Positions 37,824 to 47,311 are shown, counted from the stretch's first letter. The stretch: DNA of 64,000 nucleotides from Halomontanus rarus (GCF_017357405.1 NZ_CP071597.1:2976001-3040000), one strand, 5' to 3'. Program-made: numbers and translations. The notes: generated from the sequence alone by a model not told the origin.

Positions 37824-40800
37824 CTAGCCCCACTTCTCGACACGCTTCGGACGATCGGTCACCGACGCGACCTCGAGTTCGCCGTCGAACGCGCCGAGTG
37901 CCTCGACGTAGGCCTTCGCGCTGGCTTCAGTCGAGAGGTACGGAATCTCCTCCTCGACGGCGGTCTCGAGGGTATCGCGGTCGCGACTGACGACGAAGTC
38001 GACCTCGCCGTCGCGGAGCGCCTGCGCGGGGTCCTCGAACTCCGAGACGTCGAAGAAGTCCTCGAAGCCGGCGACCTCGAGGTCGACGATGGCCGTGCCC
38101 TCGTCGACGGCGTTCGAGGCGGCCTGCTGGGCCTTCCAGTAGGCCGTCCCGAAGTCGCTGGCGGTTCCCATCACTTCGCCGGTGGACTTCATCTCCGGAC
38201 CGAGTCGCGGATCCGATCCCGGCAGGCGGTCGAACGGGAGGACGACCTCCTTGATCGAGGTGTGTTCGGGGATCTGCTCGTCGACCTCGAGGCTGGCGAG
38301 GGTCTCGCCGGCCATCACCTGCGCGGCGAGTTTGGCGATCGGAACGCCCGTGGCCTTCGAGACGAACGGCACGGTCCGCGAGGAGCGTGGGTTCGCTTCC
38401 AGGACGTACACCTCGCCGTCTTTCACGGCGAGTTGCACGTTCATCAGGCCCTTCGTCTTGAGCGCCGCCGCGATGTCCTCGGTCACCTCGCGGACGCGGG
38501 CGAGGGTCTCCTCGTCGAGCGACCGGGGCGGGATCATGCAGGCGGAGTCCCCGGAGTGGACGCCCGCGCTCTCGACGTGTTCCATGATGCCACCGATGAG
38601 GACGGAGCGGCCGTCGGCGACGGCGTCGACGTCGAGTTCGACGGCGTCGGCGAGGAACTCGTCGACCAGAATCGGTTTGTCGGGCGCGACGCGGACGGCC
38701 TCCTCGATGTACTCCTCGAGTTCCGCGTCGTCGTGGACGACCCGCATCGCGCGGCCGCCGAGCACATAAGACGGGCGGACGAGGACGGGGTAGCCGATCT
38801 CGTGGGCCAGCTCGAGCGCCTCGGTCTCCGAGGTCGCCGTGCCGCCCTCCGGCTGGGCGATCCCCAGTTCGTCCATGAGCGCGTTGAAGCGGTCGCGGTC
38901 CTCCGCTAAGTCCATCGCCTCGACGCTGGTTCCCATCACGTCACAGTCCAGACCGCGGCGTTCGATCTCGTCGTGGAGCGGTTCGCCGATGTTGACCGAC
39001 GTCTGGCCGCCGAACTGGATCATGACGCCGTCGGCGCCGGTCGCCTCGGCGACGTCGGCGACCTCCTCGGCGGTGATCGGATCGAAGAACAGTCCGTCGG
39101 AGGTGTCGTAGTCCGTCGAGACCGTCTCCGGGTTGTTGTTGACCACGTAGGCGTCGATCCCGAGGTCGCGCAGCGCCTGCACCGCGTGGACCGAACAGTA
39201 GTCGAACTCGACGCCCTGGCCGATCCGGATCGGGCCGCCGCCGACCACGACGACGCTCTCGATGTCGCGGTCGACCTCGAGTTCGCCCGCGGCGGCCGCC
39301 CCCTCGAGCGGGCCGCGCTCGAACTCGGACTTGCGTGAGGAGTAGTAGTACGGCGTCTCGGCTTTGAACTCGCCGGCGCAGGTGTCGACCTGTTTGTAGC
39401 TGCGACCGGGAACGTCCTGCTCGACGCTGCCGACGTCCGTGCCGGCGGTCGCCGCGATCGTAGTGTTGGTGTGGCCGGCGATCGCGGCTTCGGTGAAGTC
39501 GCCTTCCTGTGCGGCGCGCGTCGAGTCGGCGATGCGCTTGTACCGTTCGGTGTACCACTCGAAGATACCCGTCAGTTCCTGAACCTCGTCGACGGTGTAG
39601 CCGCGCTCGAACGCCTCGAACATCGCGTACGGGCGGTCGGGCGTCGGCTTCGCGAGGTACTCGGCCTCGAGTTCGTCGTCGCTCACGTCGGCCCAGTCGA
39701 CGTCGGGGTCGTACTCCGTCGAGCGGAGCGCCTTCAGGAGGCTCTCCTCGAAGGTGCGCCCGATGGCCATCGCCTCGCCGGTCGACTTCATGGCCGTCGT
39801 CAGTTCGAACTCGACGTCGTCGAACTTGTCCTTGGGCCAGCGCGGGACCTTGGTGACGACGTAGTCGATCGCGGGTTCGAACGCCGCGGTCGTCTCGCCG
39901 GTGATCTCGTTTTCGATCTCGTGGAGGCGCTTGCCGAGTGCGACCTTCGCGGTGACGCGGGCGATCGGGTAGCCCGTCGCCTTCGAGGCGAGCGCCGAGG
40001 AACGGGAGACGCGCGGGTTCACTTCGACGACGCGGTACTCGCCGCCGGGTGTGCCGTCGTCGTGCCAGGCGAACTGGATGTTACAGCCGCCCTGGATGCC
40101 GAGTTCGCGGATGACGTCGAGCGCGGCGGTGCGCATCTCCTGGTGGCCCTCGTCGGGGACGATCTGGGAGGGCGTGACGACCGTCGACTCACCCGTGTGG
40201 ATACCCATCGGGTCGATGTTCTCCATGTTGCAGATGATGATACAGGAGTCGTCGGCGTCGCGCATCACCTCGTACTCGTACTCGACCCAGCCGGCGATCG
40301 ATTCCGTAATCAGCACCTCGTCGTTGCGGGAGAGGCGGAGTCCCTTGCGAACCCGCGAGAGGAGTTCGTCCATCTCGCCGACGACGCCCGACCCGCTCCC
40401 GCCGAGGGTGTAGGTCGTACGGGCGATGACCGGCAACCCGCCGACTTCCTCGACGGCGGCCTCGACGCGCTCTTTCAGGTTCGCTTCGGTCATCTCGGAG
40501 ACCTCCTCGTCTTCCTCGAGCGAGATGGTCGTCGACCGCGGCACGGGCTGGCCGATCTTCTCCATGCGCTGGCGGAAGAGATCGCGGTCCTCGGTCGCGT
40601 AGATCGTGTCCAGGGGCGTCCCCATGATCTCGACGTCGTACTCCTCGAGAATCCCTTCCTCCGCGAGTTCGGCGGTGACGTTCAGTCCGGTCTGGCCGCC
40701 GAGACCGGCGATGACGCCGTCGGGGTTCTCCTTCCGGATGATCTCCGCGATGGCGTCGGTCGTGATCGGTTCGATGTAGACCCGGTCAGCCATCTCCGGA

Positions 40801-40994
40801 TCGGTCATGATCGTCGCCGGATTCGAGTTGACGAGGACGACGCGCGCGCCCTCCTCTTGCAGCGCGCGACAGGCCTGCGCTCCCGAGTAGTCGAACTCGG
40901 CGGCCTGTCCGATCTGGATCGGGCCGCTCCCGATCAGTAAGATTGTCCGTCCGTCTACGGCGGTGTCCCCGGCGCCCTGATTGTCCGTGCTCAT
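37824..40994 (-). CDS. carB: Carbamoyl-phosphate synthase, large subunit
   Basis: 1056 residues from the ATG at 40994 (MSTDNQGAGDTAVDGRTILL). It makes carbamoyl phosphate from ammonia (channelled from CarA), bicarbonate and two ATP for arginine and pyrimidine synthesis. It has two ATP-grasp halves: the first opens LLIGSGPIQIGQAAEFDYSG with RTTYTLGGSGSG; the second has VVVGGGPIRIGQGVEFDYC and RPSYVLGGRAMR. ANPRSSRTVPFVSKATG marks the second metal site. The last about 130 residues form the allosteric MGS-like domain, which is the least conserved part. carA is not adjacent; it may lie elsewhere on the chromosome. A TATA-like element (41022-41031) lies 28-37 bases upstream. Confidence 0.97.
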   Translation of the reverse strand: MSTDNQGAGDTAVDGRTILLIGSGPIQIGQAAEFDYSGAQACRALQEEGARVVLVNSNPATIMTDPEMADRVYIEPITTDAIAEIIRKENPDGVIAGLGGQTGLNVTAELAEEGILEEYDVEIMGTPLDTIYATEDRDLFRQRMEKIGQPVPRSTTISLEEDEEVSEMTEANLKERVEAAVEEVGGLPVIARTTYTLGGSGSGVVGEMDELLSRVRKGLRLSRNDEVLITESIAGWVEYEYEVMRDADDSCIIICNMENIDPMGIHTGESTVVTPSQIVPDEGHQEMRTAALDVIRELGIQGGCNIQFAWHDDGTPGGEYRVVEVNPRVSRSSALASKATGYPIARVTAKVALGKRLHEIENEITGETTAAFEPAIDYVVTKVPRWPKDKFDDVEFELTTAMKSTGEAMAIGRTFEESLLKALRSTEYDPDVDWADVSDDELEAEYLAKPTPDRPYAMFEAFERGYTVDEVQELTGIFEWYTERYKRIADSTRAAQEGDFTEAAIAGHTNTTIAATAGTDVGSVEQDVPGRSYKQVDTCAGEFKAETPYYYSSRKSEFERGPLEGAAAAGELEVDRDIESVVVVGGGPIRIGQGVEFDYCSVHAVQALRDLGIDAYVVNNNPETVSTDYDTSDGLFFDPITAEEVADVAEATGADGVMIQFGGQTSVNIGEPLHDEIERRGLDCDVMGTSVEAMDLAEDRDRFNALMDELGIAQPEGGTATSETEALELAHEIGYPVLVRPSYVLGGRAMRVVHDDAELEEYIEEAVRVAPDKPILVDEFLADAVELDVDAVADGRSVLIGGIMEHVESAGVHSGDSACMIPPRSLDEETLARVREVTEDIAAALKTKGLMNVQLAVKDGEVYVLEANPRSSRTVPFVSKATGVPIAKLAAQVMAGETLASLEVDEQIPEHTSIKEVVLPFDRLPGSDPRLGPEMKSTGEVMGTASDFGTAYWKAQQAASNAVDEGTAIVDLEVAGFEDFFDVSEFEDPAQALRDGEVDFVVSRDRDTLETAVEEEIPYLSTEASAKAYVEALGAFDGELEVASVTDRPKRVEKWG

Positions 40995-41021
40995 TTGCTC
41001 GTTCGTCCGGAGTGCGCACAT

Positions 41022-41031
41022 CGTAATAAGC
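41022..41031 (-). promoter_or_regulatory. TATA-like element of carB
   Basis: GCTTATTACG on the minus strand, 28-37 bases upstream of the chosen ATG. A second AT-rich box (GTAATATTTCG) lies about 15 bases further out. Confidence 0.55.
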
Positions 41032-41168
41032 CCCACGAAATATTACGATTCGCGAAACCCAATTTCGAATTTCGTACCATTGGTGGCGTGTGACGCATTG
41101 ACCCACGTCTCCGAAGCGGGATCTCTGCCGGCAGGCCCGAGTCCCGCTCTCCGCCTCGAGTGCGATAC

Positions 41169-42401
41169 TCAGGCCTCCTCAAGTGCGATCACGTCTCCGC
41201 CTTCGGTCGTCACGAGCACCAGGTCGCCGACTGCGACGACGCCGGAACTCCACCCCGCCGGCGACGGGGCGTCGAACCGCCACAGCTCCTCGCCGTCCTC
41301 GTCGACGGCCAGTACGGTTCCGGTCCCCGCCTCGTCGTCCCCGCCGGAGGCGAAGACGACGTTACCGGCAGTGACTGCCGTACTCAGGTATCCCTCGGTC
41401 TCGAGATGCCAGCGCTCACCCCCATCTGCGAGGTCGAGCGCGACGAAATGGGCCTGCTCCCGTCCGCTCTCGGTCTGGACGGCGTAGCCGATATCGTCGA
41501 CGATCGCCGGCGTCGACGCCCGCTGCCCCCGCGGCTCGCTGGTCCACAGTTTTTGACCGTCCCTCGAATCGTAGGCGTGCACCGCGGATCGACGGTCGTC
41601 GACGGTCAGTACCGATCGGTCACCGGTGTACACGTTGTAATCGGTGACAGCCGGTGCGGGCGTCCCGTCGTACGTGATCGTCTCGACGTCCCACTCGCTT
41701 TCGGGGTCCTCGTCGAACCACGCGTCTCGACCGCTTCGTGGCTCGTACGTGGACAGTTCACCACGACCACTGACGTACAACCGGTCGTCGGCGAGCGCAC
41801 TCGTCAATCCCGACTCGAGTTCCCACAGTGTCTCACCGCTCTCACGATCGAGTGCGACGACTGTTCGGTCTTTTCTATCGCCGACGAGTACCAGGCTCTC
41901 GGTGACGCTGACAGAATCCAGTCGTGGATAGTCTCCCCCGACAGTCGCCTCGAGGACCTCCTCCCCGTCCGCGAGCGCGAACCCACGGAGTTTCCCCGTC
42001 GGATCGTCCGTCTCCAGGTCGTCGCGACCGACGGTGTAGACTGTCCGGTCGAATATCGCTGCCGCGCGGGCTTCGCTGTCGACCGCCCACCGTTCGTCGC
42101 CGTCGGTCAGGTCGAACGCGTGGACGCCACCGTTGCCGTAGCCGACGACCGTGCCGTCGGCGACGAGGCTCCCGGCGAGGTCGCCGTTCGTCGACGCGCT
42201 CCAGGCCTCCTCGACGGCCTCGCGCGGGGGCGTCGCGTGCGGGTTCGATCCGGTGTTGGCGACGTCGTACCGCGGGAGCGGCCACGTTCCGGAGTCGGGT
42301 GTCCACGTTTCGAACTTGGGCTGGTCGGTTCCGAGACACCCGGCGAGAGCGCTTCCTGCGATCGTCACACCTGCGGCGAGGACTGAGCGGCGAGCGGGCA
42401 T
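41169..42401 (-). CDS. Lipoprotein with PQQ-like beta-propeller
   Basis: 410 residues. The N-terminus MPARRSVLAAGVTIAGSALA with a following GC gives a twin-arginine-like signal and lipobox (SALAGC), so it is probably a membrane-anchored surface lipoprotein. The rest has repeated PQQ-type blades such as DGTVVGYGNGGVHAFDLTDG, LDRESGETLWELESG, VHAYDSRDGQKLWTSEP and VLAVDEDGEELWRFDAP. The family includes BamB-like scaffolds and PQQ dehydrogenases; no catalytic motif for the latter is visible, so a binding or scaffold role is more likely. A TATA-like box lies 23-35 bases upstream. Confidence 0.85.
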   Translation of the reverse strand: MPARRSVLAAGVTIAGSALAGCLGTDQPKFETWTPDSGTWPLPRYDVANTGSNPHATPPREAVEEAWSASTNGDLAGSLVADGTVVGYGNGGVHAFDLTDGDERWAVDSEARAAAIFDRTVYTVGRDDLETDDPTGKLRGFALADGEEVLEATVGGDYPRLDSVSVTESLVLVGDRKDRTVVALDRESGETLWELESGLTSALADDRLYVSGRGELSTYEPRSGRDAWFDEDPESEWDVETITYDGTPAPAVTDYNVYTGDRSVLTVDDRRSAVHAYDSRDGQKLWTSEPRGQRASTPAIVDDIGYAVQTESGREQAHFVALDLADGGERWHLETEGYLSTAVTAGNVVFASGGDDEAGTGTVLAVDEDGEELWRFDAPSPAGWSSGVVAVGDLVLVTTEGGDVIALEEA

Positions 42402-42423
42402 TACGTCTCGTGTCTGTTAGAAT

Positions 42424-42436
42424 GAGTTATACGTTC
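42424..42436 (-). promoter_or_regulatory. TATA-like element of the PQQ-propeller lipoprotein gene
   Basis: ACGTATAACTCA on the minus strand, about 28 bases before the start codon at 42401. Confidence 0.55.
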
Positions 42437-42498
42437 CGTCTGTCGGGGTCGGGACGAACCGGACCTACGGATCGTCCGTACGAAAACGCGAATACTCC

Positions 42499-43032
42499 CT
42501 AGAGCGCCCGATCGTGCTCGGTCTCGAAGTCCCGCATCGCACGGTACTTCTCGACGAACGATTCGACGTCGAACTCGAGCATCTGTTCTTCGAAGTCAGA
42601 GACCGCAGCGTCGTCCTCGGCGTGACTCACCGCGTGCTCCATGAGCTCGACGACGAGTTCGACGACGATCTCGTGAAGACGGCGCGAGTCGAAGTCGGTC
42701 ATCCAGCACATCGTGTAGCCGACGCTGCCGGTCTCGGAGGCGTCGTAGGCGACAACCTGGTCGGGAAACTCCTCCATCACGATCCCCATCAGGTGGGGCG
42801 TCCCGAACTCGCCGAAGTCGTCTTCGGTCTCGATCGTCTCCCGGAGGACGTCGACCAGCGATTCGGGAAAAAACCGCGAGGGCGGATGCAGATCCATCAC
42901 GACGGCGTGGCGGTCGCCGCAAGAACAGGTATACTCGCGCATCCCGAGGTCGATCGCCGTCGGATCGACGGTCGTCCCACAGGGGAGCTCGAGAGTTTCG
43001 GAGTCGTCACCCGGCACGCGAGGCTCAGCCAT
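42499..43032 (-). CDS. Haloarchaeal conserved protein (DUF5815-like)
   Basis: 177 residues from the ATG at 43032 (MAEPRVPGDDSETLELPCG); the frame is open 21 codons further, but that part is Arg-rich. It carries REYTCSCGDRHAVVMDLHP, in which CSC and a nearby Cys could bind metal, then a helical acidic C-terminal half. From memory this matches the DUF5815 family restricted to haloarchaea; its function is unknown. It is the last of three minus-strand genes (44468 to 42499) spaced 2 and 72 bases apart, suggesting one operon. Confidence 0.75.
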   Translation of the reverse strand: MAEPRVPGDDSETLELPCGTTVDPTAIDLGMREYTCSCGDRHAVVMDLHPPSRFFPESLVDVLRETIETEDDFGEFGTPHLMGIVMEEFPDQVVAYDASETGSVGYTMCWMTDFDSRRLHEIVVELVVELMEHAVSHAEDDAAVSDFEEQMLEFDVESFVEKYRAMRDFETEHDRAL

Positions 43033-43104
43033 CGGTTCGACTTCGACCGGGAAACGGATAAGGACGACGGATGGCCGACGAAGACGCGATCTCACTGCAC
43101 GCGA

Positions 43105-44055
43105 TCAGGGCAACAACTCGTCGTCGATCCCCTCCCACTTCTCGTCTTCGCGGGCGCGCGACGTCTCGAGTTGGTCGAACGCGCTCGCGAGAATCGCGAG
43201 GACGACTAACCACGCGAGCGCGGTGAAGGCGGTGTTGACGAGTTCGGCAACGATCGGAACGCTCGCGAACACCCCGAGTGCGAGTGCGCCGAACACGCTG
43301 ATCCCGTAGAAGATGCAGACGATCGCGACGAGCACGCCGAAGACTCGAAGGCGATCCCCGCGGGTCAACTCGAGGCTCCGTTTCATCGCTTCGATGGCGT
43401 TGATGCGCTCGGTCGCGATGTAGGGGTGAGTGAAGGCGAACAGCGTCGCCACGACGAGACCGGGGACGACGAACAGGGCGAGGCCGGCTCCGACCGCGAC
43501 GGTGCCGACGATGGCGGCGAGGATGCCGTGAGCCGTCGCCACGACCAGCGAGTGAGTTTGCGTGCGCGCGGCGGTCGTGGCGGTGCTGTCGCGAGTCGGT
43601 TCGGGTGTGGAACCGCGACTGGGATCGGACCCGTGCTCGAGACCCGGTTCGTGGCTGGAACCGTTGCTCACCTCGTTTGCGCTTTCACTTTCACTTTCAC
43701 TTTCACTTTCACGACTGACTTCGGTCTCGGGCCCGTCGGGTCGAGCCCCGTTACCGTCGGCCAGCACCCGAAACGCGACGATCGAGGCGGTGACCAGCGA
43801 AATCGTGCCGAGAAACCAGATGAACCACGCGACGCCGAGCGAGACGTCGAGTGCCAGCGGAAGCGTTTCGGGCATGAGATCGGCCAGTCCCGGAAACTCT
43901 TCGAATACCTCCGCGGGCTGGGCCTCGAGTTGGCTGTGCGTACCGACGGTGATCGCGACGAAGACGCCGTACAGCGCGAGAAATGGAATCAGAACTCGTC
44001 GATCACGCAAACGATCGACGCCGTCTCCGAGCGCGTCGCTGATCGACAGCGACAT
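43105..44055 (-). CDS. Multi-pass membrane protein (DUF7847-like)
   Basis: 316 residues beginning MSLSISDALGDGVDRLRDRR. Five to six transmembrane helices are evident (for example LIPFLALYGVFVAITVG, VAWFIWFLGTISLVTASIV, GILAAIVGTVAVGAGLALF and VFGVLVAIVCIFYGISVFGA). Between the second and third lies a hydrophilic loop of about 60 residues rich in Ser-Glu (RESESESESESANE), coded by a TTTCAC hexamer. The arrangement resembles haloarchaeal DUF7847/YciC-like membrane proteins. Its start lies two bases after the stop of the upstream gene, so translation is probably coupled. Confidence 0.75.
   Translation of the reverse strand: MSLSISDALGDGVDRLRDRRVLIPFLALYGVFVAITVGTHSQLEAQPAEVFEEFPGLADLMPETLPLALDVSLGVAWFIWFLGTISLVTASIVAFRVLADGNGARPDGPETEVSRESESESESESANEVSNGSSHEPGLEHGSDPSRGSTPEPTRDSTATTAARTQTHSLVVATAHGILAAIVGTVAVGAGLALFVVPGLVVATLFAFTHPYIATERINAIEAMKRSLELTRGDRLRVFGVLVAIVCIFYGISVFGALALGVFASVPIVAELVNTAFTALAWLVVLAILASAFDQLETSRAREDEKWEGIDDELLP
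43682..43712 (-). repeat. In-frame hexamer repeat coding Ser-Glu
   Basis: Five perfect CTTTCA units on the plus strand give (Ser-Glu)5 in the membrane protein's loop. Perfect copies suggest recent slippage. Confidence 0.85.
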
Positions 44056-44057
44056 CG

Positions 44058-44468
44058 TCAGGGCCAGTCGTCACGGACGGGTTCGGCGTCGGACTCCTCG
44101 CTCTCGTCGTCGCCGGCGAGCGTCCACTCGGCCGCCTCGGCGGCGTCTTCGACGGCGAGGTACTCCCAGTCGACCTCGTCGGCCAGCGCCGCGTCGTCGT
44201 CGTCGACACCGACGAAGACGTGTCGTTCGGTGTCGAACTGTTCTTTGACGCTCTCTAAGCTCTCGGCTTTGCCCCGCGGCCCGGAGAAGAAGTCCTGTCG
44301 AATTCGGTTCTTGCGCGTGAAGTTGGTCACGACGTAGGTCGGCTTCTCGGAGACGACGCCGACGTACTTGCTCCAACCGCGTGCGTCGTCGAAGACCGCC
44401 TCGGGCGAGGCCAGTTCCTGCAGTGCCGCGAGTTCGAACGCGAGGGTCATGTCGCTGCCGCCGTTCAT
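44058..44468 (-). CDS. Haloarchaeal conserved protein (DUF7124-like)
   Basis: 136 residues if started at the ATG at 44468 (MNGGSDMTLAFELAALQELA); the second Met (44450) is an alternative. The central YVGVVSEKPTYVVTNFTRKN and RQDFFSGPRGKAESLESVKE are strongly conserved-looking basic segments in an otherwise acidic protein, suggesting nucleic-acid or ligand contact. The C-terminus is an acidic tail. From memory similar proteins exist across haloarchaea without known function. It is the first gene of the probable three-gene operon. Confidence 0.72.
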   Translation of the reverse strand: MNGGSDMTLAFELAALQELASPEAVFDDARGWSKYVGVVSEKPTYVVTNFTRKNRIRQDFFSGPRGKAESLESVKEQFDTERHVFVGVDDDDAALADEVDWEYLAVEDAAEAAEWTLAGDDESEESDAEPVRDDWP

Positions 44469-44543
44469 GTCTGAGTGCTCACGCGGACGAGCCAAAACGG
44501 CTTCGATACCGCAGGGATCGCACCGTGATCGGTCGCGGAAAAC

Positions 44544-44768
44544 TCAGCTGAACTCGATCCGATAATAGGAAGTGAAGACGATAATCTCCCCGTCGACGAA
44601 GGCTCCGCTCTCGGTGGTGACCGATCGCGCGCCGGACTCGACCAGCTCGTAGAACTGTTGTTGGGCCTCGTCGCTCAGTTCGTCGATGTGGCGAACGCGC
44701 GACGCCGACCGGACCGAGTCGGTCGCTCGCACGCTAACCGTTCGAGAGATAGTATCACTGGTAGACAT
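44544..44768 (-). CDS. Small haloarchaeal protein, function unknown
   Basis: 74 residues from the ATG at 44768 (MSTSDTISRTVSVRATDSVR). The part VRHIDELSDEAQQQFYELVE followed by SGAFVDGEIIVFTSYYRIEF is a pattern seen in many small haloarchaeal proteins, in which a short helical region precedes a beta hairpin. The start is chosen because a TATA-like box (GAGTTAAGT on the minus strand, 44795-44804) lies about 30 bases upstream. Confidence 0.65.
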   Translation of the reverse strand: MSTSDTISRTVSVRATDSVRSASRVRHIDELSDEAQQQFYELVESGARSVTTESGAFVDGEIIVFTSYYRIEFS

Positions 44769-44794
44769 TGACGTGGTATTAATTGTCAATGAGG

Positions 44795-44805
44795 GACTTA
44801 ACTCT
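44795..44805 (-). promoter_or_regulatory. TATA-like element of the 74-residue protein gene
   Basis: AGAGTTAAGTC on the minus strand, 27-37 bases before the start at 44768. It supports the internal Met as the true start. Confidence 0.55.
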
Positions 44806-44974
44806 TTGGTTCGTTTGACAACCCGAGGAACAATATCCGGTGGCGATAGATCGGTCTCGAGTGCAGACTCGTCGCGAACGACGTGGTGTCGATAAATACA
44901 CTGACGATCGGCACGATGCCCGGTGTACAATCACAATCGCTGTGAGGCGGAAAACGCCCGTCGAAATCGGTCTC

Positions 44975-44992
44975 GAGTTCGAGTTCGAGTTC
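44975..44992. repeat. GAGTTC hexamer, three copies
   Basis: Three perfect GAGTTC units lie 16-33 bases beyond the stop of the FAD oxidoreductase gene, whose stop codon is at 45008-45010 on the minus strand. Confidence 0.7.
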
Positions 44993-45007
44993 GCGTGAAC
45001 GAACTGA

Positions 45008-46252
45008 CTACTGTTCCTGCGCTGGTGCGAGGTTCTCGAGGTCGACGGTCTCCTCGAGGAGGACCTCCTTCTGGTCGGCGACGACGCGCTGTTCGCGCAT
45101 CAGCTGCTTGAACTTGCTCTGTGGTGCGAGGTCGCCGATGAGGACGCCGCCGATTATCTTGCCGTCCTTGAAGGCGATGCGCCGCCACTCGGTGTCGCTG
45201 AACTTGCGTTCGGCGTGGTCGTCGCCCATCGTCGGGTGGCCGAAGGAGAGGAAGGGAAAGTCGAAGTGGGTGATCGAGTACGAGGAGACCCACTCGAACC
45301 CTTCGTACTCCGACTCGTCGTCGGTCGCCATGTTGGTCCCCGCGACGCGACCCTGCTCTTTCGCCGAGCCCCACGAGCCGTTCTGGGCCTGCTGGCCCAA
45401 CAACACGTCGTAAAAGCGGGTGAGGTCGCCCGCCGCGTAGACGTCGTCGACGCTCGTCTGCATGTACTCGTCGACGACGATTCCGTTGTTCATCTCGATG
45501 TCGACGTCGTGGAGGTACTCGGTGTTGAACGTGAGGCCGATCGCGACGCCCGCGAAGTCACACCGGTAGCGGTCGCCGTTGGGGTCGACTGCGGCCTCGA
45601 CGCGGCCGTCGTCGTCGACCTCGAAGCGATCGACGCCGCTGTCGAAGACGGGTTCGACGCCCTTCGAGCGCATCCCCTCGTGCATGATCTCGGCCCCGTC
45701 GCCAGAGAGCGCGTAGCGCCACCAGCGGTCCCCGCGCATCAGGTACTTGCCCTCGACGCCCTGTGAACCGCAGACGGCGGCGAAGTCGATCCCGAGGAGT
45801 CCGGCACCGACGATGACCGCGTCGTCTGCCGCCTCGGCGCTCTCGCGGATCCGCCGTGCATCCTGGAACGTCCAGAAGTGGTGGACCCCGTCGGCGTCGC
45901 TGTTCTCGACCGGCAGCTGGGTCGGCGTCCCGCCGGTCGCGATCAGCAACTTGTCGTACGGAACGTCCTCCTTCTCGTGCGTGCGGACGATCTTCTCGTC
46001 GGTATCGACCGTCGTGACGTGGGTGTTGAGCGAGAGTTCGATGTCGCGCTCGTCGTACCACTCCTCGTCGTGGATCGAGATCGGCGCCTCGGGAAGTTTT
46101 CCTTTGGCGTGTTCCTTGATCAGGATGCGATTGTACAGGGGCTCCCCCTCATCGGTGATGACGGTGATCTCCGATTCCGGGTCTTCTTCCCGGAGCGTCT
46201 CGGCAGCGGAACTGCCTGAGATGCCGTCACCGATGATGACGTACTCAGTCAT
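45008..46252 (-). CDS. FAD-dependent pyridine nucleotide-disulphide-type oxidoreductase
   Basis: 414 residues. The FAD-binding motif is YVIIGDGISGSSAAETLREE at the very N-terminus; ATGGTP and a second nucleotide-binding motif, AVIVGAGLLGIDFAAV, follow; DDVYAAGDLTRFYD is the conserved second FAD contact. No redox CxxC pair is present, so it belongs to the rubredoxin/ferredoxin reductase or NirB-N-terminal-like group. Partner and substrate are unknown. It is monocistronic, with a TATA-like CACTTTACC 20-31 bases upstream on the minus strand. Confidence 0.88.
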   Translation of the reverse strand: MTEYVIIGDGISGSSAAETLREEDPESEITVITDEGEPLYNRILIKEHAKGKLPEAPISIHDEEWYDERDIELSLNTHVTTVDTDEKIVRTHEKEDVPYDKLLIATGGTPTQLPVENSDADGVHHFWTFQDARRIRESAEAADDAVIVGAGLLGIDFAAVCGSQGVEGKYLMRGDRWWRYALSGDGAEIMHEGMRSKGVEPVFDSGVDRFEVDDDGRVEAAVDPNGDRYRCDFAGVAIGLTFNTEYLHDVDIEMNNGIVVDEYMQTSVDDVYAAGDLTRFYDVLLGQQAQNGSWGSAKEQGRVAGTNMATDDESEYEGFEWVSSYSITHFDFPFLSFGHPTMGDDHAERKFSDTEWRRIAFKDGKIIGGVLIGDLAPQSKFKQLMREQRVVADQKEVLLEETVDLENLAPAQEQ

Positions 46253-46271
46253 ATCAGGAACGTTCGTAACG

Positions 46272-46283
46272 GGGGGTAAAGTG
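46272..46283 (-). promoter_or_regulatory. TATA-like element of the FAD oxidoreductase gene
   Basis: ACCCACTTTACC region on the minus strand, 20-31 bases upstream of the ATG at 46252. Confidence 0.45.
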
Positions 46284-46459
46284 GGTTGCTATCTCGTCCA
46301 TTCTACGACGTTCGTTCATAGGTTCTTGCACCATTCGAATCCTTTTTTAACGTGACGTTCACATGTGCATCGTTCATCGTACTGGAGAACGGCACCGTCG
46401 CCACTCCACCGACACCCGCGTCCGAACCCCTCTTTAGGATCGCTTCCCAAGCGTCTCCC

Positions 46460-47053
46460 ATGAAGATCCGTCAGAACGCCCGTCACTTCGCCTCTCGAAA
46501 AGCCCTCGAGACGCCCGTCGTTCGCTCGGTCGCCGTCTCCGGACTCGTCCGCCTGCACACGAAAATCTTCCTGGGTAAAGCCGATCCCGACCACGCCGAC
46601 GCGCGCAAAGACCACCTCGACGCCTTCTTCGAGTGCACGATGGACACCTACCTCGAGGCCCTGCGCGCGGGCTACTCGGAAGCCGAAGCCCGCGAGATCA
46701 CTCACGTGCAGGCGAACTTCGACTTCTACAACCACGGCTGGACCGAGATGATGGAGTTCCCGGGCGACGAACTCGAGGACCACTACGAGCGCTACGAGGA
46801 GTTCTTCACGACGTGGGGAATCACCATCGACGACCCGCTCGGGGAGTTTCGAAACCGCGAGATCCCCGAGGCACCGTCGACGCCCGAGAAACTCGAGAAC
46901 CCCGACCACCCACACGCGGAGGGTGGGTTCGCCGACGACGTCTACGTCGAGAACGAGGACGGCGAGCTGGTCGTCGGCGGACAGTCGGAACCGGCGGACG
47001 TTGACGTGAGCGAGGCGGTCGGTGTGCGAGAGGAATCCGAGACCGAGGACTGA
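46460..47053 (+). CDS. Haloarchaeal conserved protein (DUF6149-like)
   Basis: 197 residues from the ATG at 46460 (MKIRQNARHFASRKALETPV). The frame is open to 46352, but a TATA-like TCTTTAGGAT at about 46430-46440 supports the later start. A basic N-terminal helix region is followed by an acidic body; EAEAREITHVQANFDFYNHG and WTEMMEFPGDELEDHYERYE appear to be the conserved core. There is no membrane helix. From memory it matches DUF6149, a haloarchaeal family of unknown function. Confidence 0.75.
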   Translation: MKIRQNARHFASRKALETPVVRSVAVSGLVRLHTKIFLGKADPDHADARKDHLDAFFECTMDTYLEALRAGYSEAEAREITHVQANFDFYNHGWTEMMEFPGDELEDHYERYEEFFTTWGITIDDPLGEFRNREIPEAPSTPEKLENPDHPHAEGGFADDVYVENEDGELVVGGQSEPADVDVSEAVGVREESETED

Positions 47054-47311
47054 GTCCGCCGACCGTCAGACCACGAGGTATTCCATTTCTGTGTCATGTG
47101 TTGTGCGGGCAGCCATCGGATCCTCACCGATTCTTTCTCGAGGCGCTTCAGCGGCGAGTCACCCGTTGACGCGCATCCGGCCGCCTCTTTCTTTCCGTTC
47201 GTTTTCTATCCAATGTCGATATGTGTCGATATCGAGACAACTCAGCACCTCACTCCCAAAATGATTTGGAGGAATGATGATACTGCGATGTGTTGTTGGC
47301 ATAAACGGACA

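Noticed and set aside
46300..46340. Possible tRNA T-arm-like ATTCGAATCC
   Set aside because: No matching acceptor, D-arm or anticodon stem could be folded around it.
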